Below the pieces are notes generated by a model. That model was not told the DNA's origin and searched no databases. It was given only the letters and a program-made list of their open reading frames with translations. From Bradyrhizobium_A sp052115025 (GTDB lineage Bacteria > Pseudomonadota > Alphaproteobacteria > Rhizobiales > Xanthobacteraceae): a DNA stretch of 64,000 bases. A program made the translations under genes and the position numbers. The DNA lies in the NCBI RefSeq assembly GCF_052115025.1, contig NZ_JBFRFW010000014.1, positions 62,001 through 126,000 on the forward strand, given 5' to 3'. Below are positions 32,477 through 41,957 of the stretch, one piece after another (position 1 is the first letter of the stretch; each line of letters starts with the position of its first letter).

Positions 32477-35400
32477 CAGGCAACGCCTCCCTGCTCCGCG
32501 ACGTGGGATGGCGGCGCCTCGCGGCGGAACAGCACGTACAGCGCCGGCAGAACGAGCAGGGTGAGAATGGTCGAGGAGACAATGCCGCCGATCACGACGG
32601 TGGCCAGCGGCCGCTGCACCTCGGCGCCGGCGCCGGTCGCGATCGCCATCGGCACGAAGCCGAGCGAGGCGACGAGTGCCGTCATCAGCACCGGACGCAA
32701 CCGCGTCAGGGCGCCCTCGCGCACCGCATCCTGCAATAGCCTGCCCTCGCCGCGCAGCCGTTCGATGAAGGCGATGATGACGAGGCCATTGAGCACGGCG
32801 ACGCCCGACAACGCGATAAAGCCGACGCCGGCACTGATCGACAGGGGAATGCCGCGCAGCAGCAGCGCCGCGATGCCGCCGGTCAGCGCCAGCGGCACGC
32901 CGCTGAACACCAACAGCGCGTCCGCCACCGAGCCGAGGCTCATATAGAGCAGCAGGAACACCAAGAGCAGCGCCACCGGAACGACGATGGTCAGCCGCTT
33001 GGTGGCGGAGACCAGTTGCTCGAACTGGCCGCCCCAGCCGAGCCAGTAGCCGGCCGGCAGCTTGACCTTCTCGGCGACCATCTGCTGCGCCTCGGTGACG
33101 AAGGAACCGAGATCGCGTTCCCTGACGTTGGCCGTGACCACGATGCGGCGCTTGCCGTTCTCCCGGCTGATCTGGTTGGGGCCCGGGGCGACGTCGATGG
33201 ATGCGATCGCGGACAGCGGCACGTAGCGCATCTGCGGCGCCGGCGGCCCGGTCAAGGCGGTCCGGACCGGGGTCTGCCCCGCCTCTTCCGCCGGCGGCAG
33301 CGGGATCGGGATCGCTCGGATCGTCTCAGGATTGCCGCGCAGGGTCTCCGGCAGACGGACCTGGATATCGAACCGGCGATCGCCCTCGAACAGCTTGCCG
33401 ACGCTCTTGCCGCCGATCGCGATCTCGACGACGTTCTGCACGTCGCCGACGCTCAGCCCGTAGCGGGACAGCGCCTGGCGGTCGAACTTCACCGTCAGGA
33501 TCGGCAGGCCGGCCACCTGCTCGGTCTTGACGTCGGTCGCGCCGCGCAGCCCCTGGATCGCGGTTTGCACCTGGCGCGCCGCCTGCTGCAGGATGTCGAG
33601 GTCGTCGCCGAAGATCTTGATGCCGACGTCGCTGCGCACGCCGGAAATCAGCTCGTTGACCCGCAGCTGGATCGGCTGCGAGATCTCGTAGTTGCTGCCG
33701 GGAATGTCGCGCGCCGCTTGCTCGATTTCCTCGACCAGGTCGGCCTTCGGCTTTGACGGGTCGGGCCATTCGGCTCGCGGCTTCAGCATCACATAGCCAT
33801 CGGACATCGATGGCGGCATCGGGTCGGTGGCAACCTCGGCCGTGCCGGTCCGGGCAAAGAAGTCCTTCACTTCGGGGATCTGCTTGACCCGCCGCTCCAA
33901 TGCCTTCTGCATGTCGAGCGATTGCGTCAGGCTGGTGCCGGGGATGCGGATCGCGGCCACCGCGACGTCGCCCTCGTCGAGGCTGGGGATGAACTCGCCG
34001 CCCATCCGTGTCGCCGCCACACAGCTTGCGACCACGATCAGGCCGGCACTGAGCGCCACCGAGCGGCGGTAGCGGATCGCCGCGTCCAGCAGCGGCAGAT
34101 AGGCCTGACGCGCAGCACGCATCACGATGTTGTCGTGCTCGGAGACCTTGCCCGTCACCACCAGCGCGACGGCCGCGGGCACGAAGGTGACCGAGAACAA
34201 CGCCGCGCCGGCAAGCGCCATCAGCACGGTCAGGGCCATCGGGGTGAACATCTTGCCCTCGACCCCGGTCAGGGTCAGCACCGGCAGGTAGACCACGGCG
34301 ATGATGACGGTGCCGAACAGGCTCGGTTTGACCACGTCGCGCGCGCCGCTGAAGATGGTCGCCATCCGCTCGGACAGCGACAGCAGCCGCCGGCGCTTCG
34401 CCTGCTCCTCGGCCAGGAGCCGCAGGCAATTCTCCACGATGATCACCGCACCGTCGATGATGATGCCGAAATCGATGGCGCCGAGGCTCATCAGGTTGGC
34501 GCTGACACGGGTTTCGACCATGCCGGTGATGGTGAACAGCATCGCCAGTGGAATGACACAGGCCGTGACCAGCGCGGCGCGGATGTTGCCGAGAATGAGA
34601 AACAGCACCGCGATCACCAGCAGCGCGCCTTCGATGAGATTCTTCTGCACGGTGGCGATGGTGGCTTCGACCAGATGCGTGCGGTCGTAGACCGTGCGCG
34701 CGATCACGCCGTCCGGCAGCGAGCGGGCGATGTCGTCGAGCCTGGCAGCGACGCGCTGGGCAACGGTGCGGCTGTTCTCGCCGATCAGCAGCATGGCGGT
34801 GCCGAGCACGGTCTCTTCGCCGTCGAGGGTGGCGGCGCCGGTGCGCAGGTCACTTCCTTCCCTGACCTCGGCGACATCGCGGATACGCACCGGAATGCCG
34901 CCGCGCGAGCCGATGACGATGTCGCGGATCTCGTCGAGATTGGCCACCTGCCCCGGCGCCCGGACGAGGTACTGCTCGCCGTTACGCTCGATATAGCCGG
35001 CGCCGATATTGGCGTTGTTGGCGGCGAGCGCGGTCATGACATCGCGGAAGCCGAGCCGGTAGGCCATCAGCCGCCCGGGATCGGGCAGCACGTGGAACTG
35101 GCGCTCGAAGCCGCCGATCGAATTGACCTCGATCACGCCCGGCACGTTGCGCAGCTGCGGCTTGATGATCCAGTCCTGGATCGTGCGCAGGTCAGTCGGC
35201 GTATACTCGCCGCCGCCGGGCGCACGGGCGCCGGGCTTGGCCTCGACGGTGTACATGTAGATTTCGCCAAGGCCGGTCGAGATCGGCCCCATCGCGGTCT
35301 CGACGCCGGGTGGCAGCTGGTCCTTGACCTGCTGGATGCGCTCGTTGACGAGCTGACGGGCGAAATAGATGTCGGTGCCGTCATTGAACACCACGGTGAC

Positions 35401-35676
35401 CTGGCTCAGGCCGTAGCGCGACACCGAGCGGGTGTATTGCTGCCTGGGCAGGCCGCCCATCGCGGTCTCGACCGGAAAGGTGATGCGCTGCTCGGTTTCC
35501 AGCGGCGAATAGCCGGGGGCGCGGGTGTTGATCTGGACCTGGACGTTGGTGATGTCGGGCACCGCGTCGATCGGCAGGCGGGTGAAATTCCACGCGCCGA
35601 GCGCGGCAATGCCGAGCGCCGCCAGCAGCACCAGCCAGCGCTGGCGGATGGAGAAGTGCAGGATGGCGTCGATCAT
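32476..35676 (-). CDS. czcA: Heavy-metal efflux RND transporter, inner-membrane pump (CzcA type)
   Basis: A full-length 1066-residue HME-class RND pump with 12 predicted membrane helices and two large periplasmic loops. Helix 4 reads AIDFGIIIDGAVIIVEN: the D...D...E charged pattern seen in divalent-cation pumps (CzcA, CnrA, NccA), not the pattern of the copper/silver pump CusA. It begins MIDAILHFSIRQRWLVLLAA and contains the family sequence RAPGYSPLETEQRITFPVE. It exports metal (Co, Zn, Cd or Ni) from periplasm or cytoplasm using the proton gradient. Downstream of czcB by 33 bases, upstream of the secreted protein with overlap. Confidence 0.93.
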   Translation of the reverse strand: MIDAILHFSIRQRWLVLLAALGIAALGAWNFTRLPIDAVPDITNVQVQINTRAPGYSPLETEQRITFPVETAMGGLPRQQYTRSVSRYGLSQVTVVFNDGTDIYFARQLVNERIQQVKDQLPPGVETAMGPISTGLGEIYMYTVEAKPGARAPGGGEYTPTDLRTIQDWIIKPQLRNVPGVIEVNSIGGFERQFHVLPDPGRLMAYRLGFRDVMTALAANNANIGAGYIERNGEQYLVRAPGQVANLDEIRDIVIGSRGGIPVRIRDVAEVREGSDLRTGAATLDGEETVLGTAMLLIGENSRTVAQRVAARLDDIARSLPDGVIARTVYDRTHLVEATIATVQKNLIEGALLVIAVLFLILGNIRAALVTACVIPLAMLFTITGMVETRVSANLMSLGAIDFGIIIDGAVIIVENCLRLLAEEQAKRRRLLSLSERMATIFSGARDVVKPSLFGTVIIAVVYLPVLTLTGVEGKMFTPMALTVLMALAGAALFSVTFVPAAVALVVTGKVSEHDNIVMRAARQAYLPLLDAAIRYRRSVALSAGLIVVASCVAATRMGGEFIPSLDEGDVAVAAIRIPGTSLTQSLDMQKALERRVKQIPEVKDFFARTGTAEVATDPMPPSMSDGYVMLKPRAEWPDPSKPKADLVEEIEQAARDIPGSNYEISQPIQLRVNELISGVRSDVGIKIFGDDLDILQQAARQVQTAIQGLRGATDVKTEQVAGLPILTVKFDRQALSRYGLSVGDVQNVVEIAIGGKSVGKLFEGDRRFDIQVRLPETLRGNPETIRAIPIPLPPAEEAGQTPVRTALTGPPAPQMRYVPLSAIASIDVAPGPNQISRENGKRRIVVTANVRERDLGSFVTEAQQMVAEKVKLPAGYWLGWGGQFEQLVSATKRLTIVVPVALLLVFLLLYMSLGSVADALLVFSGVPLALTGGIAALLLRGIPLSISAGVGFIALSGVAVLNGLVIIAFIERLRGEGRLLQDAVREGALTRLRPVLMTALVASLGFVPMAIATGAGAEVQRPLATVVIGGIVSSTILTLLVLPALYVLFRREAPPSHVAEQGGVA

Positions 35677-35709
35677 CGGCGCGTTCCCCGCGTATCGTCG
35701 GACGGCCGC

Positions 35710-36690
35710 TCAATCATGGTCGGCCTCCCCCTTGCCCATCTCGGCCTTGACCACGAAGCTGTTCTCGGCGGCGTAGCGCTCGCCGACGTCGAGGCCGGCC
35801 TTGATCTCGGCGTGCACCGCATCCTGCTCGCCGACCTCGACCGGGCGCGCCTCGATCTTGTCGCCCTCGCGCACGAAGATGACGGTCTTGTTCTCCAGTG
35901 TCTGGATCGCACCGACGCGCACGGCGACCGGCACGCTGCGCTTGGCCAGCACCAGGCGTGCGGTCACGAACAGGCCCGGGCGCAGCCGCCCGTCCGGATT
36001 GGACAGCACCACGCGGGCGAGCGCGGTCTGGGTGTCGCTGGCACCGACCGGCGAGATGTAGGAGACGGTGCCCTTGAGATCGCCGCTGCCGTCGTCCGGA
36101 TCGATCAGCACCTCGTCGCCGATCCGCACCCGCTTGAGATCCTGTCGATAGACCGAGAGGTCGACCCAGATGGTCGAGAGATCAGCGACCACGAAGGCCG
36201 GCTTCTGCTCGGACGCGTATTCACCGAGCGAGATCTGGCGGTCGATCACCGTGCCGCTGATCGGCGCCTTGAGGTCATAGGCGGTCAGGCTCTGGTTGCT
36301 CTCGACCGCCGCGAGCTGGTCGCCCTTGGCGACGCTGTCGCCGATGCGGCGGCGGATGTCGCGCACGATGCCGGGAAAGCGCGGCGTCACCTGCACCACC
36401 GCTTCCTGGTTGGCGCGCAGCACGCCGTTGAGCTGCAGCGTATCGTTGAGAACGGCGCTGGCGGCCTCGCGCAGCACGACGCCGGCCGCGGCGAGCTTGA
36501 CATCGGTGATCACGACACGGTCGGCGCCGTGCTCGTCCTGCTCGGCGTGGTTGTCCCGCCCCTTGTCCTTGCGTTCAGGGGCTTTGGCCGCCGGCTCGGG
36601 CGGTGAGGCTGGCATGTAGGCCTTGACCGCAAGGCCCGCGATCACCGCGACCGCCACGACGGCCAGCAGCCGCTTGAACCACATTGTCAT
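35710..36690 (-). CDS. czcB: Efflux RND periplasmic adaptor (CzcB type)
   Basis: A 326-residue membrane-fusion protein. An N-terminal membrane segment (RLLAVVAVAVIAGLAVKAY) is followed by a charged linker rich in lysine, aspartate and histidine (KDKGRDNHAEQDEHG), which may bind metal. The hairpin/lipoyl half-motifs are in VVQVTPRFPGIVRDI and APISGTVIDRQISLGEY, then the beta-barrel part. It bridges the inner-membrane pump and the outer-membrane factor. Its start overlaps the czcC stop (ATGA), and czcA follows after 33 bases. Confidence 0.92.
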   Translation of the reverse strand: MTMWFKRLLAVVAVAVIAGLAVKAYMPASPPEPAAKAPERKDKGRDNHAEQDEHGADRVVITDVKLAAAGVVLREAASAVLNDTLQLNGVLRANQEAVVQVTPRFPGIVRDIRRRIGDSVAKGDQLAAVESNQSLTAYDLKAPISGTVIDRQISLGEYASEQKPAFVVADLSTIWVDLSVYRQDLKRVRIGDEVLIDPDDGSGDLKGTVSYISPVGASDTQTALARVVLSNPDGRLRPGLFVTARLVLAKRSVPVAVRVGAIQTLENKTVIFVREGDKIEARPVEVGEQDAVHAEIKAGLDVGERYAAENSFVVKAEMGKGEADHD

Positions 36691-37961
36691 CGTGCGCCCT
36701 CCCGCGCCAGCACGAACGGATTGCCCACCAGTCCTTCGATGGTGGCAACCGCGATATGGAAATTCTGCAAGGCTTCCTGCTCACGCAGGCGCGCCTGCGC
36801 CAGCGTCGCCTGGGCATCCAGCAGCTCGAGCAGCGTGAAGCGGCCCTGGCCATAACCGTTCTCGATGGCATCGGCGGCCTGCCGCGCCTTCGGGATCGCG
36901 GAGTCGCGCAGGATCGTCAGCTCGCGCAGCGCGCCCTGCGCCGCGTCATAGGCCCGGCCCGCCAGCACGATCAGCGTTGCCTTGTTGGTGGCGCGCTCGG
37001 CATTGGCCTTGGCGAGACTCTCCTGGGCCGACAGGATGTTGCCCTGGTTCTGGTCGAATACCGGGATCGGCACCGACACGCCGAGCCGCACCGCGTCGTC
37101 GCCGGTGTCGTTGAAATGCCGCCAGCCGGCGCTCAGCCGCACGTCAGGGTACGGCTTCAGGCGGGCGAGCAGCAACTCGGCATTGCGCTGCGCGAATACG
37201 GCGGTCCAGCGCATCAGTTGCGGGTTGGCGTCGATCGCTGCCAGGACCGACTGGAAGGCGGGTGGCCGGCCGATGGCCTCGAAGCGTCCGGCCACGACGG
37301 TTGCCTTCAGCGAAGTATCGCCCATCAGCACGGCAAGGTCACGCCGCGTGCTGGCGAGCGCGGTGCGGGCGCGCTCGCGATCCGCCTTGACGAGATCAGA
37401 GGCGACCTGGGCCCGGCCGGTTTCCGCCGGCGACGACGCGCCGGCCTCGACCCGGCGCTGCAGCAGCGGCGCCAGGCGATCGATCGCCGCGATCTGCTCG
37501 TCGAGAATCTGGATTCGCCGCTGCGTTCCGAGCACGGTGACAAAGGCGATCGCGGTTTCGGAGAGAACCTCGAGGCGCGCGGCGCGGCGCTGCCACACGG
37601 CGGCTTCGACGCCGGCGGCGCCGGCGGTCACCCTCGCCTCGCGTTTGCCGAACAGTTCGAACAGCTGGCTGATCTGCAATGTGCTTTCCGCCGACCGGGT
37701 GCCGCGATAAGGGCCCGAGCCCAGCGAATTGTCCTGCTCGTAGGACACCTCCGGATTGATCAGCGCGCCGGCCTGGATACGTTGGCCGGTGGCGATGCCG
37801 ACGTCGCGTTCCGCGGATGTCAGGCGCGGATTGGCCGCGAGCGCCCGCTGCAGCGCGGTCTGCAGCGTGAGCGACTGGGCGTGCGACGGCGCGGCCAGAG
37901 CGCAGCCGGCGAGAATCAGCGACGCGCCGAGGAGGCGTGCCGCGGCACGATGAGAGAGCAT
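36687..37961 (-). CDS. czcC: Outer-membrane factor of the RND efflux system (TolC/CzcC family)
   Basis: A 424-residue outer-membrane protein with signal peptide (cleavage near SHA-QS) and the two repeated helical halves of TolC-like proteins (LTLQTALQRALAANPRLTSAERD and the second repeat NAERATNKATLIVLAGRAY). NPEVSYEQDNSLG and RLGVSVPIPVFDQNQGN are typical CzcC segments. It forms the channel that completes the pump. First of the structural czc genes, 55 bases after the small protein; its stop overlaps czcB. Confidence 0.92.
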   Translation of the reverse strand: MLSHRAAARLLGASLILAGCALAAPSHAQSLTLQTALQRALAANPRLTSAERDVGIATGQRIQAGALINPEVSYEQDNSLGSGPYRGTRSAESTLQISQLFELFGKREARVTAGAAGVEAAVWQRRAARLEVLSETAIAFVTVLGTQRRIQILDEQIAAIDRLAPLLQRRVEAGASSPAETGRAQVASDLVKADRERARTALASTRRDLAVLMGDTSLKATVVAGRFEAIGRPPAFQSVLAAIDANPQLMRWTAVFAQRNAELLLARLKPYPDVRLSAGWRHFNDTGDDAVRLGVSVPIPVFDQNQGNILSAQESLAKANAERATNKATLIVLAGRAYDAAQGALRELTILRDSAIPKARQAADAIENGYGQGRFTLLELLDAQATLAQARLREQEALQNFHIAVATIEGLVGNPFVLAREGAR

Positions 37962-38016
37962 GATGACGACCTCGATAACGACAACGCCGGGCGCGAGCGC
38001 CCGCAGGTGACGGAAA

Positions 38017-38388
38017 TCAGGTCAGGTGTTTGGGGGGCGGCGTATCGAGCCGCGGCGCTGCGCCAAGGCGCGCCGGTTCCGCGGCGAACCGCACCGGCCG
38101 TGCCGTATCGCGCTGCACGAGGCCGGCCTGCGACGGCGCGGGAACCGAGACCGAGAAACAGCCATGGCAATGATGGTCTGCCGCCATCGCCCTGTCAGAG
38201 AGGTCGGCGCCGATGTCTGGCGTCGCCGACATCACCAGCGTGCCGTCGGCTGCGGGCGTTGTGACATCGAGATCACAGGCGCCATGCAACGCTCCGGCCA
38301 CCAGGTAGACCAGCACGCAAAAGCCCGCCATCACCCGGCGCAGTGCCGGGCGGCGAATCCATGCTGTGTGAAACCATCGGGCGACCAT
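38017..38388 (-). CDS. Small membrane/periplasmic metal-ligand protein at the head of the czc operon
   Basis: A 123-residue protein with a hydrophobic N-terminal segment (RVMAGFCVLVYLVAGALHG) and a periplasmic tail holding the cluster DHHCHGCF: three histidines and two cysteines in one short run, a likely metal site. Small proteins of this kind (CzcI or DUF2946-like) often precede Czc and copper operons and are thought to sense or regulate. I cannot assign the family with certainty. Direction and position (first gene before czcC) support a role with the pump. Confidence 0.6.
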   Translation of the reverse strand: MVARWFHTAWIRRPALRRVMAGFCVLVYLVAGALHGACDLDVTTPAADGTLVMSATPDIGADLSDRAMAADHHCHGCFSVSVPAPSQAGLVQRDTARPVRFAAEPARLGAAPRLDTPPPKHLT

Positions 38389-38493
38389 CGCACCATCTCG
38401 ATTGCTGATGGCACGGCTAGCATGCGACGCCGGGACTGTCGACGTTACAGAGTAACAATCACGGCGTTTTTTCGGCTGGCTGTGACACCGTGG

Positions 38494-39381
38494 CTAACGC
38501 TCGTTGGGGTCGAGTGCGTCGCGCAGGCCGTCGCCGACCAGGTTGAGTGACAGCACGATCAGGAAGATGGCAAGCCCGGGCCAGAGCGCCATCCAGGGGG
38601 CATTCGCCAGGAAACGCTGGGCAGCGTTCAGCATGCTGCCCCAGGACGGTGCCGGCGGCTGCTGCCCGAGGCCGAGGAACGACAGCGCCGCCTCGGCGAT
38701 GATGGCCGCCGCGATCGACAGCGTCGCCTGCACCAGCAGCGCCGGCAGGATGTTCGGCAGGATATGGACGCAGGCGATCCGCAGCGGCGAGTTGCCGAGC
38801 GCCCGCGCCGCTTCGATATAGTCCTCGGCCTTGACGTTGAGCACCTGCCCTCGCGTCAGGCGGATGAAGATCGGCGTCGTGGTGACGCCGATGGCGATCA
38901 TGACGTTACCGAGACTGGGTCCGAGAAACGCCGCCAGCGCGATGGCGAGGATCAGGAACGGACAGGCCAGCATGGCGTCGGTGATACGGCTGATCAGCGC
39001 GTCGACGAATCCGCCGCGATATCCCGCCAGCAGTCCGAGCGGCACGCCAACGCCGAGCGCGATCGTGACCGAGATCAAACCCGCGAGCAGCGAAGCCTGC
39101 GCGCCGGTGATGACGCGGCTGAGAATGTCGCGACCAAGTTCGTCGGTGCCGAACCAGTGCAGCGTCGAGGGTGGCTTGCGCACGGTCGCCCAGTTGGTCG
39201 CCGTGGGGTCATAAGGACTGATCAGCGGCGCCAGCACCGCGAGCAGGATGAAGACGGCGATGACGGCGAGGCCGACCAGCGCGCCGGGGCGTTGCGCCAG
39301 CCGCCGCACCACAGCCCTGCCCGGGCTGTCGACCGCCTGGACGAAGGCGGCGCCATCGAGCGGTTTGGCCATCCCGGTCAT
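38494..39381 (-). CDS. Peptide/dipeptide ABC transporter permease (DppC-like)
   Basis: A 295-residue permease with an N-terminal cytoplasmic arm and six helices. Family marks are FGTDELGRDILSRVITGAQASLLAG, the coupling loop EAARALGNSPLRIACVHILPN, and the C-terminal NLVGDGLRDALDP. It pairs with the next upstream permease whose stop it overlaps by four bases. The family takes up di- and oligopeptides, glutathione or nickel chelates. ATPase genes (DppD/F) are absent downstream, where a spacer and the metal operon begin. Confidence 0.9.
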   Translation of the reverse strand: MTGMAKPLDGAAFVQAVDSPGRAVVRRLAQRPGALVGLAVIAVFILLAVLAPLISPYDPTATNWATVRKPPSTLHWFGTDELGRDILSRVITGAQASLLAGLISVTIALGVGVPLGLLAGYRGGFVDALISRITDAMLACPFLILAIALAAFLGPSLGNVMIAIGVTTTPIFIRLTRGQVLNVKAEDYIEAARALGNSPLRIACVHILPNILPALLVQATLSIAAAIIAEAALSFLGLGQQPPAPSWGSMLNAAQRFLANAPWMALWPGLAIFLIVLSLNLVGDGLRDALDPNER

Positions 39382-40322
39382 CGGCCGTCCCTCAGGCGCG
39401 GATTGACCAGCATGTAGGCGAGATCCGCGATCAGATTGAGCACCATGTACGTCGAGGCCGTCACCAGCACGACGCCCTGCACCACCGCGTAGTCACGGTT
39501 GAACACCGCATCGACGATCAGCTTGCCGAAGCCGGGCACCGAAAAGATCTGCTCGGTCAGCACCGCGCCTGACAGCAGCGTGCCCAACTCCAGCGCGCCC
39601 AGCGTGATGACTGGCGTCAGCGCGTTGCGCAACGCATGGCGCAGGACGACCGCCGGCTCGCTGAGGCCCTTGGCGCGCGCGGTGCGGATATAGTCGCTCT
39701 CCAGCACCTCCAGCATGGCGCTGCGGGTGTGGCGCATCAGGACGGCGGCGATGGCGTTGCCGAGCACGAAGGCCGGCAGGATCGTCGAGGCGAGACTCGC
39801 CCGCCAGTCTTCCAACAATGGCACGTAGCCAGAGGCGGGCAGCCAGTTGAGCTCGATCGAGAACAGGAAGATCAGCAGCATGCCGAGCCAGAAATTCGGC
39901 GTCGAGATTCCCCACAATGCCACCAGATTGGCGGCGGTGTCCCACCCCGTGCCCTTCTTGACCGCGGAGATCACCCCGGCCGGAATCCCGATGAAGAACG
40001 CGATCAGGATCGCCATGCCTGCGAGCTGCAGCGTCACGGGGAGCTTCTGCACCACCAGCGTGCGGACCGGCACCTTGATGCGCAGCGATTCGCCGAGATC
40101 GCCGCTCAGCACGCCCTTGACCCAGTAGACGTACTGCACCGGCAACGGCTGATCGAGATGGTACTGCTGGCGGATCTCCGCGATCACCGCGGGATCGCGC
40201 TCCTCCCCGGCCATCACCAGTGCCGGATCGCCGGGCAGCAACTGTTGCAGCGAGAAGATCAGCACCGAGACAAAGAACAGCGTCGGCACCAGTTGCAGCA
40301 GCCGTCGACCGAGGAAGGTCAT
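39378..40322 (-). CDS. Peptide/dipeptide ABC transporter permease (DppB-like)
   Basis: A 314-residue six-helix permease. Typical marks: the start FLGRRLLQLVPTLFFVSVLIF, LPGDPALVMAGEE, the coupling loop YIRTARAKGLSEPAVVLRHALRNALTP, and GTLLSGAVLTEQIFSVPGFGKL. It forms a heterodimer with the DppC-like protein encoded just downstream, and receives substrate from the binding protein encoded 57 bases upstream. With these it makes an operon of peptide-import type. Confidence 0.92.
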   Translation of the reverse strand: MTFLGRRLLQLVPTLFFVSVLIFSLQQLLPGDPALVMAGEERDPAVIAEIRQQYHLDQPLPVQYVYWVKGVLSGDLGESLRIKVPVRTLVVQKLPVTLQLAGMAILIAFFIGIPAGVISAVKKGTGWDTAANLVALWGISTPNFWLGMLLIFLFSIELNWLPASGYVPLLEDWRASLASTILPAFVLGNAIAAVLMRHTRSAMLEVLESDYIRTARAKGLSEPAVVLRHALRNALTPVITLGALELGTLLSGAVLTEQIFSVPGFGKLIVDAVFNRDYAVVQGVVLVTASTYMVLNLIADLAYMLVNPRLRDGR

Positions 40323-40379
40323 GTTCAGCGCCCTTGTGCGGAAAACAGCGGAGCGAGGGCGATCATGCGTTCCTCCGGA

Positions 40380-41891
40380 TCACTTCAGCCTCAGCCCGAC
40401 CACCCGGATCAATCCGTCCGGCATCGGCACGTAGCCATCGAGCTTCACGGTATGAGCGATCAGGATGCGCTGGTGGTAGATGTAGACGATCGGCTCGTCG
40501 TTCAGGATGCGTGCTGTCAGCTTTTCATAGATCGCCTTGCGCAGCGCGGGATCGTCGACGGCGCGGGCATCTTCCAGCAGCCTGTCGGCCTCGGCGCTGG
40601 AATAGAAGCTGTAGTTCTGCGGCGCGTTGCTCTTGAGGAAGATGTAGCTGTTGCCATCGGGATCGACCCGGCCGCTCCACTGCAGATAGTAGGCCTGGTA
40701 TTCGCCGGCCTCCGCCTGCTTCAGCGATGTGGCGAACTCGGTGACGCGGATCTTCATGTCGAAGCCGGCCTCGCCGGCCATGGCCTGCACCATCTGGGCG
40801 ACGGCTTCGTTCTCCGCGCCTTTTGGGACCATGAAATCGATGGCGATACGTCCGGTAATTCCAGCCTCCCTGATCAGCGCCTTGGCCTTGGCGATGTCGC
40901 GGCCGCGGACGGGAAAGGCTTTCTGGTAGTATGGATGCTCAGGGCCGATCCACTGGTTGCCGGGTATGAATTCGCCGTTGAATGCCACCTGGTTGATGGC
41001 GTCGCGATCGAGCGACAGATCGAACGCCTGGCGGACCTTGTCGGACTGGCTGAGCGGCCCCTTGGCCTTGTCATTGCCGACGTTGAGGGTGATGCCGCGA
41101 TAGCCGAGCTCGATCGCGGTCGTCAGCTTGAGCTTGGGATCGCTGCGAATGTCCTTGACGTCGGTCGCGAGCACGCGCTCGATGATATCGAGCCCGCCGG
41201 ACTTGAGGTTGGCGAGCCGCACTGTCGCGTCGACGATCGGCAGGTAGACGATCCGGTCGATGAAGACCTGGTCCTTGTTCCAGTAATCTCCGAATTTCTC
41301 GAACACGATGCGGTCCTGCGGCACGCGCTCGACGAATTTGTAGGGGCCGGCGCACACCGGGTGCAGGCCGAACCTGTCGCCGGACGCTGTTGCGGCTTTC
41401 GGCGACACCATCATCCCCGCCCTGTCCGCGAGCTGGGCGATCAACGGCGCGTAAGGGGTCTTGAGCACCAGCTTGATGGTCAGTGGATCGACGACATCGA
41501 TATGATCGACGGCTGCCAGCTCGGGTTTGCGGAATGACAACGGCAGCGTGAGGTGACGATCGAGCGAGAATTTCGCCGCCGTGGCGTCGAGCACCTCGCC
41601 ATCGTGAAATTTGACGCCGGGCCGCAGCCTGATCACCACCTCCCTGCCGTCCGTCGACGTCTCGTGCGACAGCGCGAGCTGGGGCACGATGTTGAGCTTG
41701 GCATCGATGTCGAACAGCTTGTCGCAGAGCGAGGCGAACACGATGCGACCGACATAGGTGCGGGCCAATGTCGGATCGAGGATATCCGGATCTTCCGCCA
41801 GCCCGATCCGCAACGTGGTCTGCGCTTCTGCCCGCAGCACGGCGAGCACGAGCACGACAAGGGCGACGGCGACGGGACGCAGCTTGATCAC
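40380..41891 (-). CDS. Peptide/dipeptide ABC transporter substrate-binding protein (DppA/SBP_bac_5)
   Basis: A 503-residue periplasmic protein with signal peptide (VAVALVVLVLAVLRAEA, cleavage near AEA-QT). The domain start TLRIGLAEDPDILDPTLARTY and VVIRLRPGVKFHDGEVLDATAAKFS are hallmarks of the SBP_bac_5 family. Related proteins bind dipeptides, glutathione, heme or opines. The neighbour gamma-glutamyltransferase gene makes gamma-glutamyl peptides or glutathione a reasonable guess. The DUF1028 gene ends 66 bases upstream on the same strand. Confidence 0.92.
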   Translation of the reverse strand: MIKLRPVAVALVVLVLAVLRAEAQTTLRIGLAEDPDILDPTLARTYVGRIVFASLCDKLFDIDAKLNIVPQLALSHETSTDGREVVIRLRPGVKFHDGEVLDATAAKFSLDRHLTLPLSFRKPELAAVDHIDVVDPLTIKLVLKTPYAPLIAQLADRAGMMVSPKAATASGDRFGLHPVCAGPYKFVERVPQDRIVFEKFGDYWNKDQVFIDRIVYLPIVDATVRLANLKSGGLDIIERVLATDVKDIRSDPKLKLTTAIELGYRGITLNVGNDKAKGPLSQSDKVRQAFDLSLDRDAINQVAFNGEFIPGNQWIGPEHPYYQKAFPVRGRDIAKAKALIREAGITGRIAIDFMVPKGAENEAVAQMVQAMAGEAGFDMKIRVTEFATSLKQAEAGEYQAYYLQWSGRVDPDGNSYIFLKSNAPQNYSFYSSAEADRLLEDARAVDDPALRKAIYEKLTARILNDEPIVYIYHQRILIAHTVKLDGYVPMPDGLIRVVGLRLK

Positions 41892-41957
41892 GGCAGATCT
41901 CCTATCCTGTCCGGTTCGTACCGGCGCGCGGGTCTTGCAGGAGCCATGCCACGCGCA

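Noticed and set aside
33922..36606. Very long antisense frame (894 residues) opposite czcA and czcB
   Set aside because: It is rich in Arg, His, Gly and Asp as expected for the complement of GC-rich coding sequence, and no domain is recognisable. The opposite strand encodes clear pump proteins.
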